This document shows positions 41,685-50,953 of a DNA stretch of 64,000 nt, in pieces. The first letter of the stretch is position 1; each line of letters starts with the position of its first letter. The stretch is from Hymenobacter jeollabukensis. GTDB taxonomy: Bacteria; Bacteroidota; Bacteroidia; Cytophagales; Hymenobacteraceae. The position numbers were made by a program, and so were the translations under genes. The notes beneath the pieces are model-generated. The model did not search any database. It was not told the origin of the DNA and worked only from the letters and a program-made list of their open reading frames with translations. The stretch is taken from contig NZ_VAJM01000001.1 of NCBI RefSeq assembly GCF_005771675.1, positions 682,001-746,000 of the forward strand, written 5' to 3'.

Positions 41685-41769
41685 GATAGGTGGTTAATGC
41701 AAACGGGCGCCGGCTCGCAGAAGACTTCCTGCGTGGCCGGCGCCCGTTTGGCGGGGTGGCGGTTCCAGT

Positions 41770-43038
41770 TTAGCGGAAGCGGCAGGTCAGGATGGTGATG
41801 TCGTCGGCGTAGTGCGTGCCCTTCACGTTGAAGGCGGTGATGCGGCGCAGCAGCTCGTCGTGCAGCTTGGGCAGGGGCAGGTAGCGGTGCTCCTGCATGG
41901 TCTGCAGCACGCCCTCCTCCCCGAATTCGTCGCCGGGCTCGTTGAATACTTCGGTCAGGCCGTCGGTGTAGTTGAGCAGGGTGCTGTGGGGCGGTATCGG
42001 CAGGCGGCCTACTTGCAGCATGGGCAGCTCGTCCATCACGCCCAGCATGATGGTGCCGGTTTTGAGCACCTGCGGCGGGCCCTGGCCCACGTCGGGCAGC
42101 AGCAGCGGGTCGTTGTGGCCGGCGTTGACGTACTCCAACTCGCGCGTGCTGCGGTTGTACACCCCGAAGAAGGCGGTGATGAACCGGTCGCCGCCAGAGT
42201 TGCGAAAAATGAGGTTGTTCAGCTCGCTGACTACCGTCGACAGCTCGGCCCGCTGGCGCAGCAAGGTGCGCAGCCCGGCCTGGAAGTTCGACATAAGCAG
42301 CGAAGCCCCCACGCCCTTGCCCGACACGTCGGCCACGCAGAAGAGAAACCGCTCCTTGTCAATGGGTACCACGTCGTAGAAGTCGCCGCCGACGGCGGTG
42401 TGGGGCACGTAGGTGGCGTGCACCGCTACCTGCGCGTCGTTGGGCAGCTTGCTGGGGAAGAGCATGGCCTGCACTTCCTGGGCAATTTCGATTTCCTTGC
42501 GCACCGCCGCGGCCTGCACCTGCTGGCGCACCAGCCGCCGCGACGACACCGCGCCCAGCAGAATCTGGCTCAGCGACTCGATGAACGACACGGCCTCGCG
42601 CCGGGCTTCGGCTGTGGCGGTGTAGTTCTGGTGCGGCAGCCCGATGAACACCAGGCCCAGCAGCTGGTCACTCTGGCGCACGGGCAGCACCGAGGCGAAG
42701 TGAAACCAGGGCTTACCCAACTCCAGGTCGGCCACTTCCACCGGGTGCTCGGGCGGAAAGCGCTGCAGCTGCTCGGGCAGCACAATGCCGCGGAAATCGG
42801 GAATGCCGGGCCCGAAGGCCACCGGGCAGCGCCACTGCCCGTCCTCCACCACGTACACGGCCAGCTGCCGCACGCCGAGCTGGCCCAGCAGCGTGAACTG
42901 GAAAATCTTGTAGAGGTTCTCGTCGCTGGGCTCGCCGTTGATGGACTGCGTGATTTCCAGCAAGGCGGCCAGCTCCCGCTCCTTCAGCTTCAGCAGCAGG
43001 TGCTCTTCCTTGGTGAGCGGGGGCAGGGTATCGGGCAT
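41770..43038 (-). CDS. GAF-PP2C (SpoIIE-type) serine phosphatase
   Basis: A 422-residue cytoplasmic signalling phosphatase. A short coiled coil (about 8-30) and a GAF domain (about 30-180) are followed by a helical linker (KEIEIAQEVQAMLFPSKLP) and a PP2C/SpoIIE domain with the metal aspartates in VGGDFYDVV, CVADVSGKG and HYADDITILT. This is the layout of RsbU/RsbP-like partner-switching phosphatases, which dephosphorylate an anti-sigma antagonist; no such partner gene is nearby. ATG 43038 is chosen over 43107 because the upstream 23 codons lie in the GGTGAAAT repeat arm. Confidence 0.9.
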   Translation of the reverse strand: MPDTLPPLTKEEHLLLKLKERELAALLEITQSINGEPSDENLYKIFQFTLLGQLGVRQLAVYVVEDGQWRCPVAFGPGIPDFRGIVLPEQLQRFPPEHPVEVADLELGKPWFHFASVLPVRQSDQLLGLVFIGLPHQNYTATAEARREAVSFIESLSQILLGAVSSRRLVRQQVQAAAVRKEIEIAQEVQAMLFPSKLPNDAQVAVHATYVPHTAVGGDFYDVVPIDKERFLFCVADVSGKGVGASLLMSNFQAGLRTLLRQRAELSTVVSELNNLIFRNSGGDRFITAFFGVYNRSTRELEYVNAGHNDPLLLPDVGQGPPQVLKTGTIMLGVMDELPMLQVGRLPIPPHSTLLNYTDGLTEVFNEPGDEFGEEGVLQTMQEHRYLPLPKLHDELLRRITAFNVKGTHYADDITILTCRFR

Positions 43039-43043
43039 AATCG

Positions 43044-43136
43044 GTGAGATGGTGAAATGGTGAGATGGTGAGGTTGACGGGCGAAATGCGGGTTGATTGA
43101 ACATCAACTCACCATTTCACCATCTTACCATTTCAC
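43044..43136. repeat. Inverted arrays of GGTGARAT repeats between OppC and phosphatase genes
   Basis: A 29-nt array of GATGGTGAAATGGTGA-type repeats at 43044-43072 is matched in inverse at 43108-43136 with four mismatches. The right arm contains the TGA stop (43133-43135) of the permease gene, and the left arm ends 6 bp from the ATG of the phosphatase gene. Both genes are on the minus strand. Confidence 0.7.
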
Positions 43137-44305
43137 TGGAGGGGCGTTTTGGGGTCGTAGGCGTCGCGCAGGCCGTTGCCGAGCAGGTTAAAGCTAAGCA
43201 CCAGCAAGCTAATAGCCGCACCGGGCAGCAGCGTAAGCCACAAACCGGCCTGGGTGCCTAGTAGTTGAAAGCCTTCGTTGACCATCAGGCCCCAGGAGGG
43301 GGCCGGAGGCTGCACGCCCAGCCCGAGGAAGCTCAGGCCGGCTTCGAGCAGGATGGCGGCGGCGAAGTTGCTGGTGGCAATGACAATGAGCGGGCCGAGC
43401 AGGTTGGGCAGCAGGTGACGGATCAGCAGGCGGCTCGTCGGCAGGCCTAGTACGCGGCCGGCCTCCACGAAGGTTTTCTCGCGCAAGCTCAACATCTGCC
43501 CGCGCACCACCCGCGCCACGTCCACCCACATGGTCAGACCCACGGCTACGAAGCTGGTCCACACGCCCTTGGAGCCAAAGGCCAGCGAAATAGCAATAAC
43601 CAGCATGATGCCCGGAATGCTCCAAACTACTGTCATCACGCCCAGCAAGAGCGAATCGAGCCAGCCGCCGGTGTAGCCCGCCACGGCGCCCACCGTCACG
43701 CCGATGACCAGCGAGATGAGCACCGCCACCAGCCCAATGCCCAGCGAAATGCGCGTGCCCAGCAAGAGGCGGCTCAGCTCGTCGCGGCCGGCTTTGTCGG
43801 TGCCCAGCCAGTAGGTGCGCTGGCTGATATGCTCCTGCTCGATTTCGGCCCGCAGCGCGGCGGCCGGACCAGGATGGCCGGTGATGCGGCTCAGCGCGTA
43901 GCGGCGCGCCGGCTCGGGCAGGGTGCCCTTGGCCTGAAACGGCTGCGCCACCAGCGTATCGCCCTGCACCTGCCAGCCGCCGATGGGCACTTCCTCGTAG
44001 CGCAGGGGCGCGCCGCCCAGCCAGCGCCCGCCCAGGCCGGGGGCCTCCCCGACCGAGTCGGTGAGGGGCAGGCGCAGCAGGGTGGCGCGGAAACCGGGCG
44101 GCTGCTTCTGCAGCTGCACCAGGCTGTTGTTGGCGTCGGGCGAGGCGTCGGGCAGGATGAGGTAGCCCAGCAGCGCCACTAGGGTACACAGCAGGATAAA
44201 GCCGGCCCCGGCCATGGCCGGGGCGTTGCGCAACAGGCGCCGGCGCACGTAGTAGCCGGGCGTGCGCACCGGCGCGGCTGTCGGAGCTAGGACGGGGGCC
44301 GCCAT
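43133..44305 (-). CDS. OppC/DppC-type ABC transporter permease
   Basis: A 390-residue inner-membrane permease of a peptide/nickel-type ABC importer. An N-terminal helix (about 30-52), a periplasmic insert of about 110 residues (LVQLQKQPPGF to GTLPEPARRYAL) and a BPD permease domain (about 190-385) with the EAA-like loop (EAGRVLGLPTSRLLIRHLLPN) are visible. The long insert is common in Bacteroidota OppC proteins. No ATPase, second permease or binding protein is adjacent, so the partners must be encoded elsewhere. ATG 44305 shares one base with the stop of the upstream small gene (TGATG). Confidence 0.9.
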   Translation of the reverse strand: MAAPVLAPTAAPVRTPGYYVRRRLLRNAPAMAGAGFILLCTLVALLGYLILPDASPDANNSLVQLQKQPPGFRATLLRLPLTDSVGEAPGLGGRWLGGAPLRYEEVPIGGWQVQGDTLVAQPFQAKGTLPEPARRYALSRITGHPGPAAALRAEIEQEHISQRTYWLGTDKAGRDELSRLLLGTRISLGIGLVAVLISLVIGVTVGAVAGYTGGWLDSLLLGVMTVVWSIPGIMLVIAISLAFGSKGVWTSFVAVGLTMWVDVARVVRGQMLSLREKTFVEAGRVLGLPTSRLLIRHLLPNLLGPLIVIATSNFAAAILLEAGLSFLGLGVQPPAPSWGLMVNEGFQLLGTQAGLWLTLLPGAAISLLVLSFNLLGNGLRDAYDPKTPLQ

Positions 44306-44562
44306 CAGCGCGTGTTGTGCTGCAGCAGGCCTTCCTTGGAGGCCAGGAAAAAGCAGTCCTGCCGCAGGGCGCCGAAGGACGTCGGCTCGTAGGCCAGCTC
44401 GGTGTCGGGGTCGGGCCAGTAGCAACGGATCAGGCCCTGCTCCAGCAGGCCGCGCAGGCCCTGTTCCAGCTCGGCGGCGGGCAGCTTGGTGCGCTGCAGC
44501 AGGTCGGGAAAGGAAGCGACGAAGTACAGCTCGTCGAGGATATCGAATTCGGCGTCGGTCAC
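44305..44562 (-). CDS. Small hypothetical protein coupled to the OppC-type permease
   Basis: An 85-residue acidic protein, MTDAEFDILDELYF onward, with the look of a winged helix: two or three amphipathic helices (LPAAELEQGLRGLLEQGLI) followed by a short beta-hairpin region. No family is recognised. The frame is open to 44727, but an exact -7 box (44589-44596) lies just before GTG 44562, so the shorter form is preferred. Its TGA overlaps the ATG of the permease gene by one base, which indicates translational coupling. It may regulate or assemble with the transporter; this is not shown. Confidence 0.6.
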   Translation of the reverse strand: MTDAEFDILDELYFVASFPDLLQRTKLPAAELEQGLRGLLEQGLIRCYWPDPDTELAYEPTSFGALRQDCFFLASKEGLLQHNTR

Positions 44563-44588
44563 GGCGGGAAGCTCAGCGGATGATGCGG

Positions 44589-44596
44589 CAAAGGTA
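44589..44596 (-). promoter_or_regulatory. -7 box for the small gene and permease operon
   Basis: TACCTTTG on the minus strand, an exact TAnnTTTG match, 26 bp before GTG 44562. It decides the start of the small gene. Confidence 0.55.
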
Positions 44597-44740
44597 TCAT
44601 TGGCCGGGCAGGAATGCGAAGTCCGGGTTTCAGCCCCGAGGAGTCGCGCCTGCAGCTGTTCTCCCGTCCGTGTATCATCCTTCCAAAGACCGGCCGGCCG
44701 GCTTTGGGCCGGCTGACCGGTGCGCACACCTAAATCCGGG

Positions 44741-45280
44741 TCAGTTGACGGCTACTGCGTCATCGGTTCCGCGCGGGGGCAGGCAGGAACCCGGCGAGGA
44801 CACGTACTTCACGATGCGCTCGATTTCCTGGTCCGTGAGGCTGAAGCTGGGCATCTGCTGCTTCTGGTACTGGTTGAAGAGCTTCACCGCGTACTCGTCG
44901 CCGCTGGCCACCACTTTGCTGGAATTCTTCACCCACTTGATAAGCCAGGGCATGGGCCGGCGCTTGTCGATGCCGGCCAAAGCCGGGCCGACTACCACGT
45001 CGTTGACGGCGTGGCACTGGGCGCAGTTACTTTTAAACAGCGCGTCGCCGGCGGCTATGGCTTCGGCATCAGCGGCCGACAGATTCAATGAAGCCAGGTA
45101 CAGCGAATCGTTGCCAGGCGTGGTGGCGCGGCGCACGGAGTCGGCCGTTGCGGCTGCCAGCGGCTCATCGGAGGCTGGTCCCGGCTCCAGGCCGGTAGCC
45201 GTCAGAAATAATACGACAAGGCTGCACACGAGCAGCGCAACGGCGGCTGGAAATACCAGCGTGAGGGCATTACGGGACAT
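44741..45280 (-). CDS. Membrane-anchored mono-haem cytochrome c
   Basis: A 179-residue class I cytochrome c. An N-terminal helix (about 6-30) anchors it in the inner membrane, a linker of about 50 residues follows, and the haem domain has CAQCH and an axial Met in QQMPSFSLTD. It would carry electrons in the periplasm, for example to a terminal oxidase. ATG 45280 is chosen over TTG 45319, because a TACTTTTTG -7-like box lies at about 45317-45325, which would exclude the TTG from the transcript. Two Cys near the end (GSCLPP) may be unrelated to haem. Confidence 0.9.
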   Translation of the reverse strand: MSRNALTLVFPAAVALLVCSLVVLFLTATGLEPGPASDEPLAAATADSVRRATTPGNDSLYLASLNLSAADAEAIAAGDALFKSNCAQCHAVNDVVVGPALAGIDKRRPMPWLIKWVKNSSKVVASGDEYAVKLFNQYQKQQMPSFSLTDQEIERIVKYVSSPGSCLPPRGTDDAVAVN

Positions 45281-45382
45281 GGCGAACGGGGCTAATTCGG
45301 GCACATTGAAATCGGCCAAAAAGTAGCAGCGGCAGCGTTGGCAGCCAAGCTTTTTCGCGGATTTGTGCGCCGTTGCCCAAGC

Positions 45383-48319
45383 TTATTCCAACAGCAATCT
45401 TACGTTACCACCATAGGTTGGCAGGCGCAGCAAATACACACCACGGGGAAGCGACGTCAGGTCCAGTCGTAGTTCGCCGGCTACCGCCGACAGCCGCCGA
45501 CGGTACACCGGCCGCCCCAATACGTCGTGCACTTCTACCTCCGTAAACTGGCGGAAGTCGCCGCGCAACGAAACAGCCCCGGTAGATGGATTCGGAAACG
45601 CCGTCCAGACTGGAACTGCTCCTGCGGCGGAGGCCGTGGCGCTGGTGGCAATGACGGTAAAGTCGCGCACCTGGTCGGCGTCGCGCTGGGAGCAGGGCGC
45701 GGGCACGCCGTCGAAGTCGCCGTTGGGCAAGGTGCCGTTGGCGAACATCACGCGCAGGCGTAGGGGCTGCCCCAGCACGGTGGCGGCCGGCAAGGTGAGC
45801 GTGCCCGTGCGCGGGGTGCCGAACGGCACGGGGAAGGGAATGGCGTCGTAGAGCAGCTCGGCCACCGGGTCGAGCACCCCGTCGTTGTTGACGTCCAGCC
45901 ACACAAACGCCGCCGCCCCGGCGTTGTAGCGGTCGGCCATGGTCAGTTGGTATGACGTGCCGCGCACCAGCGTGGCCGCAGGCGTAGCGCAGGTTTCGTC
46001 CCGGTAAATAGGCGCGTTGAGCGGCTGCGGGCCGTAGCTGAGCGCCGAGCCGATGCGGAACGTCTGGATGGCGCGCAGCGAGCCGGTGGTGCCCGGCGCC
46101 GGGCGGCAGGCCGCCGGTACCGGCCCGCTGTTCAGGCTGCGGATGGTGACGTAGCCGGTGCGCGTGAGCGAATCGGCCCCGAAGCGGTTGCGCACCACCA
46201 GCGACACGGTGTAGGTGCCAGGGGCGGCGTAGGTGTGGCGCGGGTGCTGCACCGCGGCCGAGTCGCCGTCGCCGAAGCGCCAGCGCCAGCTGGTGGGGCC
46301 GTGCTGCGTGGAGTCGCGAAACTGCACGGTGCCGGTGCACGAGGTGGGCAGCTCCGCCGAAAACAGCGCCCGGGGCCGGCCCGGCGCGGGCAGCACCACC
46401 ACGGTGTAGTCCTCGGTGGCGCCCTGGAAGAACGAGGGCGTGCAGGTGGTGGAGGGCCAGGGCGTGGCCGTATTTGTACTCTGCACCACCGCCCGCAGCC
46501 GCGTGGCGCCCACCTTGGTAGCAGCGGGCAGTTGAAACGACGCCACATGGACGGTCGATCCAGTGACAGTGCCTAGGTATTCGGAGGCCGTGAAAAAGCC
46601 GTCCTGGTTGCTGTCGAGTAGCAAGGTTACCCGCTTGTCGCCCCCCGTGCTCCACGAGTCGAGCGGCGAATGGGTTTCAAACTGGTACATCTGCCCGATC
46701 TGTAGGGTAGTGTACTGGGCAGTGAAGTCACGGTAGGCCACGCCGCGCGTACGCGGCACCTGGTTGTCGATGGCGCCGAGGCGCACCCCCGTAAAGTACG
46801 TCGGGGACGAGGTGCTGCCGCCCGTGCCGCCGGGCGTGCAGTAGGTGGGGCAGGCGCGCTGCCAGGCCGTGTCGCGGCCGGCGGCGTTGTGGGCCACCAG
46901 CCGCACCTCAAACATACCGGCGCGGGCGAAGGTGTGGGCCGGCGGGGAGGCCAGCGTGCTGGTGGTGCCGTCGCCGAAGTCCCAGGCGTAGGCGGTGGCC
47001 GCCCCGGTGGTCTGGTTGGCGAAACTCACCCGCACCGGGCCGCAAAACTGCTGGTAGGTCACGGCAAACGCGGCGGCGGGTGGGGCCGCGTTGGGCTGCA
47101 CCACCACGCTGTAGTCCTCCACCTGCCCCTGGCGCGGGGCGCTGCACGGCCCGGTGGCCGCGCTGCCGGCGTAGTCGGCCACGATGCGCAGGCGCAGCGG
47201 GCGGTTGTACACCAGCCCGGGCGCGGTGCCGGGCACGGTGAGCGGGGTGCTGGGGCTTTGCACGGCCAGGCCCTGGTACAGTAGCTCGGCCGGGGCCGTG
47301 AACTGCCCGTCGTCATTCAGGTCCAGGTACACGCGCACGTCGTGGGCAATGGCACCGGTGGTCAGCTGCAGCGTAGCGGGGCGGTCGGCCGTCAGGGTGG
47401 CGCGCCAGCCGCAGCTGAAGTCTTCGTAGCCGCCCTGCCCGTCCGGCGAGCGGCGGTCGATGCTGCCCAGCTGCACGCGGGTGAGGCCGTAGCCGCAGCA
47501 GTAGGCCGTGGTGGCGGGCGTGCACGGGGCCGGGCGCGGGGCGTCGGCGCGCACGGTCACGTAGCCGGCCTTGGTGAGGGAGTCGCAGCCGGCGGCGTTG
47601 CAGGCGCGCAGCTTCACGGTGTAGGTGCCGGCCGCGGCGTAGGTGTGCTGCGGGTGCTGCTGGGCGCTGGTCTGCCCGTCGCCGAAGTCCCAGCGCCACT
47701 GCGTGGGCGCGTTCAGCGACTGGTCGCGAAAGCTCAACGCTGCCCCGCAGCTCACGGTGTCCACGGCCGCGAAACGCGCCTGCGGGCGGGGCGGGGCCGT
47801 GGCCAGCACCACCACGCGGTAGTCCTCGGTCTGCGAGTACTACCGCGTGGAGCAGGCCGTGGGCACGGGCGCGTTGGCGTAATCGGCGGCGATGCGCAGG
47901 CGCAGGCCCACGCCTGCCGGGGCCGTGGCCGGCACGGTGAAGGTGGCCTGGTGCTGGCGGGCGTTGGTGGAGGCCAGCACCTGCTCGGCTGCCGCGAACT
48001 GCCCGTCGTTGTTGGTATCCAACCAGGCGCGCACCGTTTCGTCGACGTTCGGATTGGTGCGCACCACCAGCGTGTAGCTGCCCCCGCGCACCAATTGGGC
48101 GGCACGGGCGCGGCAGCTGTAGTCCTGGTAGCCGTCGGCCGCCCCGTTGGTAGTCGTGTCCAGCCCGCCGAATTGTACGCGGTAGATGCCCATGCCGAAG
48201 CTCTGGTTCGCGGTGGGAGCATTGCCGGGTTGGCAGGCAACAGGGAGCAAGCATTGGGCTGATGCCGAGTTTTTCCACAGCAAAACCATAACAATGCTTA
48301 TTAAAAGCAATCTTTTCAT
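45383..48319 (-). pseudogene. PKD/GEVED surface protein with type IX sorting tail, interrupted by one TAG
   Basis: One reading frame of 979 codons with a single in-frame stop (TAG at 47842-47840, codon 160). Residues 1-22 are a signal peptide. Four GEVED-like modules (with DxNxDGxFxxxE repeats and EDY-VVV ends) alternate with three PKD domains (WDFGDGQTS, WDFGDGTTS and WRFGDGDSA). The last 75 residues are a T9SS C-terminal sorting domain (FPNPSTG to LPRGVYLLRL). The stop falls in the end of the first module, STR-stop-YSQTEDY, where the second copy reads SAPRQGQVEDY. If not read through, the product is a 159-residue secreted fragment; the downstream part has no signal peptide. It could be a true nonsense mutation, a suppressed amber codon, or a sequence error. 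Confidence 0.8.
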
Positions 48320-48353
48320 CCTGATACTAATTCAGAGTATTTAAACTTTAATC

Positions 48354-48492
48354 GAAGCTGTTTAGGAAGTCATTCAGAGCGCAGCGAAGAATCTCGCTGG
48401 ATAGTAATTTCCTTCGTGAACGAGTGAATTAATATCTGGAATCAGCACGCGAGATTCTTCGCTGCGCTCTGAATGACTTCCTAAACAGCTTC
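48354..48492. repeat. Perfect 44-bp inverted repeat with a 51-nt loop
   Basis: The arm at 48354-48397 is an exact reverse complement of 48449-48492. It lies in the 421-bp gap upstream of the PKD/GEVED protein gene. It would form a very stable hairpin, probably a non-coding palindromic element. Confidence 0.85.
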
Positions 48493-48584
48493 ATCATATG
48501 CAACTAAGCTATTCCTATGCAAACAACGAATAGGTACTACTATCTAAGGCTTCGCAAAACCTTTAGATGGTCTATCCGAACATC

Positions 48585-48746
48585 ATATAGCGGTTTCGCG
48601 AACGATAGGTCCATGTAGAGACGCGACCCATCGCGTCTCGTCGTCGAACAGCCGTCGTCCTGGTCATACAGGAGTCAGCAACGATTGAGACGCGATGGGT
48701 CGCGTCTCTACACTCACCTGATTGACCGTTCGCGAAACCGCTATAT
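48585..48746. repeat. 162-bp nested palindrome overlapping a GT2 stop codon
   Basis: Perfect 20-bp terminal inverted repeats (48585-48604 with 48727-48746) enclose a perfect 25-bp inverted repeat (48615-48639 with 48687-48711), whose arms are themselves palindromic (GAGACGCGA with TCGCGTCTC). The right end contains the TAG stop (48741-48743) of the neighbouring GT2 gene. It has no ORF. It looks like a MITE-type or other mobile palindromic element. Confidence 0.75.
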
Positions 48747-49922
48747 TATCTGCCGCCCCTTCCAGCTATACCCCCCGCGCAAGCCCAGCAGCCCCACGGC
48801 CAGCGCGTAAGGCGGGTACAGCAGTTGCAGCAGCGGCACCAGCCGCAGCCAGCGCCGCCGCCCGAAAAAGCCCAACACCGGCGTCAGAAACAGCACGTCG
48901 GCGCCCAGCTTGAGGGCCCAGCCGGCCACGACCCAGGGCCAGGATGCTGGCTGCCAGAGCAGCAGCAACGGCAGCAGGTACAAACTCACGTTGGCCCCGA
49001 GCACCAGCAGGGCCAGGCCGCGCGAGGCCCCGCCCGGCTGGTAATGCCGCCACTTGCTGGCCCAGCGCACCCGCTGCTGCAGCAAGGCGCCGAGGCCGGA
49101 TTGGGCGGCGGTGCGCACCGTGGCGGCGGGGTGCCGCACGAAGCGGATGCCCTGCGGGTAGCTGGCTGCCAGTTTATGGAGCAGAAACTCGTCGTCGCCG
49201 CTGGGCAGGTGGTCGTTGCCGCGGAAGCCCCCGACCTCGGCAAAGGCGGCGCGGCGGTAGGCCAGGTTGGCGCCGTTGCACATGGTGGGCGCCCCCCGGG
49301 CGATGCTGGCGGCGCCGGTGCCCACCAGGGCGGCCAGCTCCAGCCCCTGCAAATCGGCCAGCAGACCCGTCCCCGTCAGCAGCACCGGCCCGCTCACGAA
49401 CTGCACCGCCTCCTGCCCGAAATACGGCGCGTAGGCCCGCAGCCAGCCCGTCGACACCCGACAGTCGGCGTCGGTGCAGATGGCCCAGGGCGCCCGCGCT
49501 ACGGCCAGGGCGGCTTCCACGGCGGCCTTTTTGCCGGTGGGCCGGCCGGGCAGCTCGCTCAGTGAAACCAATCGAACCGGGAAGGCGCTGTCGGCTGCGG
49601 CCTGGCGCACCACGTCAGCCGTGCCGTCGGAGGAGTGGTCGTCGGCCACGATGACCTCGAAAAACGGGCCGCCCTGCCCTTGCCAGGTTTGCCGGCTTAG
49701 GTCGGCCAGCAGCGCGGGCAGGGCCAGCGCCTCGTTGCGGGCCGCAATGATGACGGAAGCCTGCAGCCCGGCCGGTAACATCTGATCCGCGTCGCTGCCG
49801 GGCTGGCCGGGCACATCGGACCCGCCGAGGCGCAACCAGGAGCGGCGGTATTGCCAGAATATCAATGCGTAAAGGGCAGAAGGCAAGCACAGCAGCAGCC
49901 CCAGCCAATCAGCCCCGCTCAT
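48741..49922 (-). CDS. Membrane-bound GT2 glycosyltransferase (second copy)
   Basis: A 393-residue GT2 enzyme: an N-terminal helix (about 5-25), a catalytic domain with SVIIAARNEA, VADDHSSDGT, ICTDADCRVS, PSGDDEFLLH and QQRVRWASKW (Q-x-x-R-W), and three to four C-terminal helices (about 285-370). The set of DDH, DAD, GDD and QxxRW motifs marks a processive or membrane-linked transferase. It resembles the GT2 at 33090-34199. ATG 49922 overlaps the stop of the upstream flippase-like gene (ATGA). The C-terminus ends inside the right arm of a palindromic element, which supplies the stop and perhaps the last residues. Confidence 0.88.
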   Translation of the reverse strand: MSGADWLGLLLCLPSALYALIFWQYRRSWLRLGGSDVPGQPGSDADQMLPAGLQASVIIAARNEALALPALLADLSRQTWQGQGGPFFEVIVADDHSSDGTADVVRQAAADSAFPVRLVSLSELPGRPTGKKAAVEAALAVARAPWAICTDADCRVSTGWLRAYAPYFGQEAVQFVSGPVLLTGTGLLADLQGLELAALVGTGAASIARGAPTMCNGANLAYRRAAFAEVGGFRGNDHLPSGDDEFLLHKLAASYPQGIRFVRHPAATVRTAAQSGLGALLQQRVRWASKWRHYQPGGASRGLALLVLGANVSLYLLPLLLLWQPASWPWVVAGWALKLGADVLFLTPVLGFFGRRRWLRLVPLLQLLYPPYALAVGLLGLRGGYSWKGRQII

Positions 49923-50884
49923 GCGGCCGGCCCGGTAGCCGGCTGCCGGTGGCTGCGGCGCAGCACCTTCAGGCGCAGCACGAACAACAGCCCGGCGGCG
50001 CTGGGCAGGGCAATGTTGAGCACCCACAAGCTCAGACTGGCCGACAGCACCGGCAGTACCGGCAGCCCCAGCAGCCCAAACAGGTGCGTGGCCGACAGCT
50101 CCCGCGCGCCCACGTCGGTGAGGGCGTTGAGCGAGGGCACCAATGACTTCAGCAGGAAGGTGCCGGCAATAGCGGCCAGCGCGGCCCCCAGCGGCACCTT
50201 GGCGCCGTACGCCGCCAACAGCAGCCCGAACTGGGCCGTGAACACCCCGTAGCGCAGCCCCGAGAGCAGCAGCACCTGGTTCAGCACCGAGGTAGGGTAA
50301 TGCGGCAGGTTGGCCGTGTAGCGCTGGAACCGGCGCAGGGGCCGCCACTGCAGCACGGCCGTGAGCAGCAGGCGGCTGCGGTAGAGCGGCAGCAGCACCA
50401 GGGCGTTGCCGAGCAGGGCCGTCAGGCCCAGGCCAGCCGCCACCAGCGGGTACTGCGGCCCCAGGTAGCGCATCACGAAGTAGAGCACGCCCCCCGAGCC
50501 GGCCAGCAGGGTGATGACCAACTGGCAGTAGCGCCCCAGAAATACCGCACCCAAGGCTTCGGGGCGGCGGTTTTTGAGTTCGAGCAGGCGGCCGGCGTAG
50601 TCGCCCACGCGGTTGGGCGTCACGAAGCCCAGGGTGAGGCCGGTGAGCACCGCCCGGAAGCTGCGCGCGAAGGACACCGGCTCCAGGTGCCGGGCCAAGC
50701 GCCACCACTTCCAGGCTTCGAGGGCCCAGTTCAGGGGCACCAGCAGCAGGGCCGCCAGGGCCGGGCCGCGCTGGGCATCGGTGAGCAGGCCACGCCAGGC
50801 GGCGGCCGTGGCCCGGTCGGCCACCACCGACTGCCACAGCAGCCACAGCGTCAGGGCCGTGACGGCCAGCTTGCTGGCCACCAC
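49919..50884 (-). CDS. LPG-synthase-type (UPF0104/AglD-like) membrane protein
   Basis: A protein of about 321 residues with seven to eight membrane helices, matching the lysylphosphatidylglycerol-synthase transmembrane (flippase-like) family: LGFVTPNRVGDYAGRL and LPSLNALTDVGAREL-like motifs are visible. These proteins lie next to glycosyltransferases and may move or present lipid intermediates. There is no aminoacyltransferase domain, so it is not a full MprF. The start is uncertain: GTG 50884 is preferred because it precedes the first helix; the frame is open further into the divergent ruvC gene. It overlaps the GT2 gene (ATGA), so the two work as a pair. Confidence 0.78.
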   Translation of the reverse strand: MVASKLAVTALTLWLLWQSVVADRATAAAWRGLLTDAQRGPALAALLLVPLNWALEAWKWWRLARHLEPVSFARSFRAVLTGLTLGFVTPNRVGDYAGRLLELKNRRPEALGAVFLGRYCQLVITLLAGSGGVLYFVMRYLGPQYPLVAAGLGLTALLGNALVLLPLYRSRLLLTAVLQWRPLRRFQRYTANLPHYPTSVLNQVLLLSGLRYGVFTAQFGLLLAAYGAKVPLGAALAAIAGTFLLKSLVPSLNALTDVGARELSATHLFGLLGLPVLPVLSASLSLWVLNIALPSAAGLLFVLRLKVLRRSHRQPATGPAA

Positions 50885-50939
50885 CCAGGGGCGCAGGCGC
50901 TGCCGCCGGATTTTGCCCGCGTGCCGGGGTTTCGTTGCG

Positions 50940-50947
50940 TAACTTTG
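50940..50947 (+). promoter_or_regulatory. -7 box (TAACTTTG) six bases before ruvC
   Basis: An exact TAnnTTTG match with 6 nt to the ATG at 50954. The same spacing occurs at 3563-3570, so the ruvC mRNA may also be leaderless. Confidence 0.55.
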
Positions 50948-50953
50948 GGGTAC

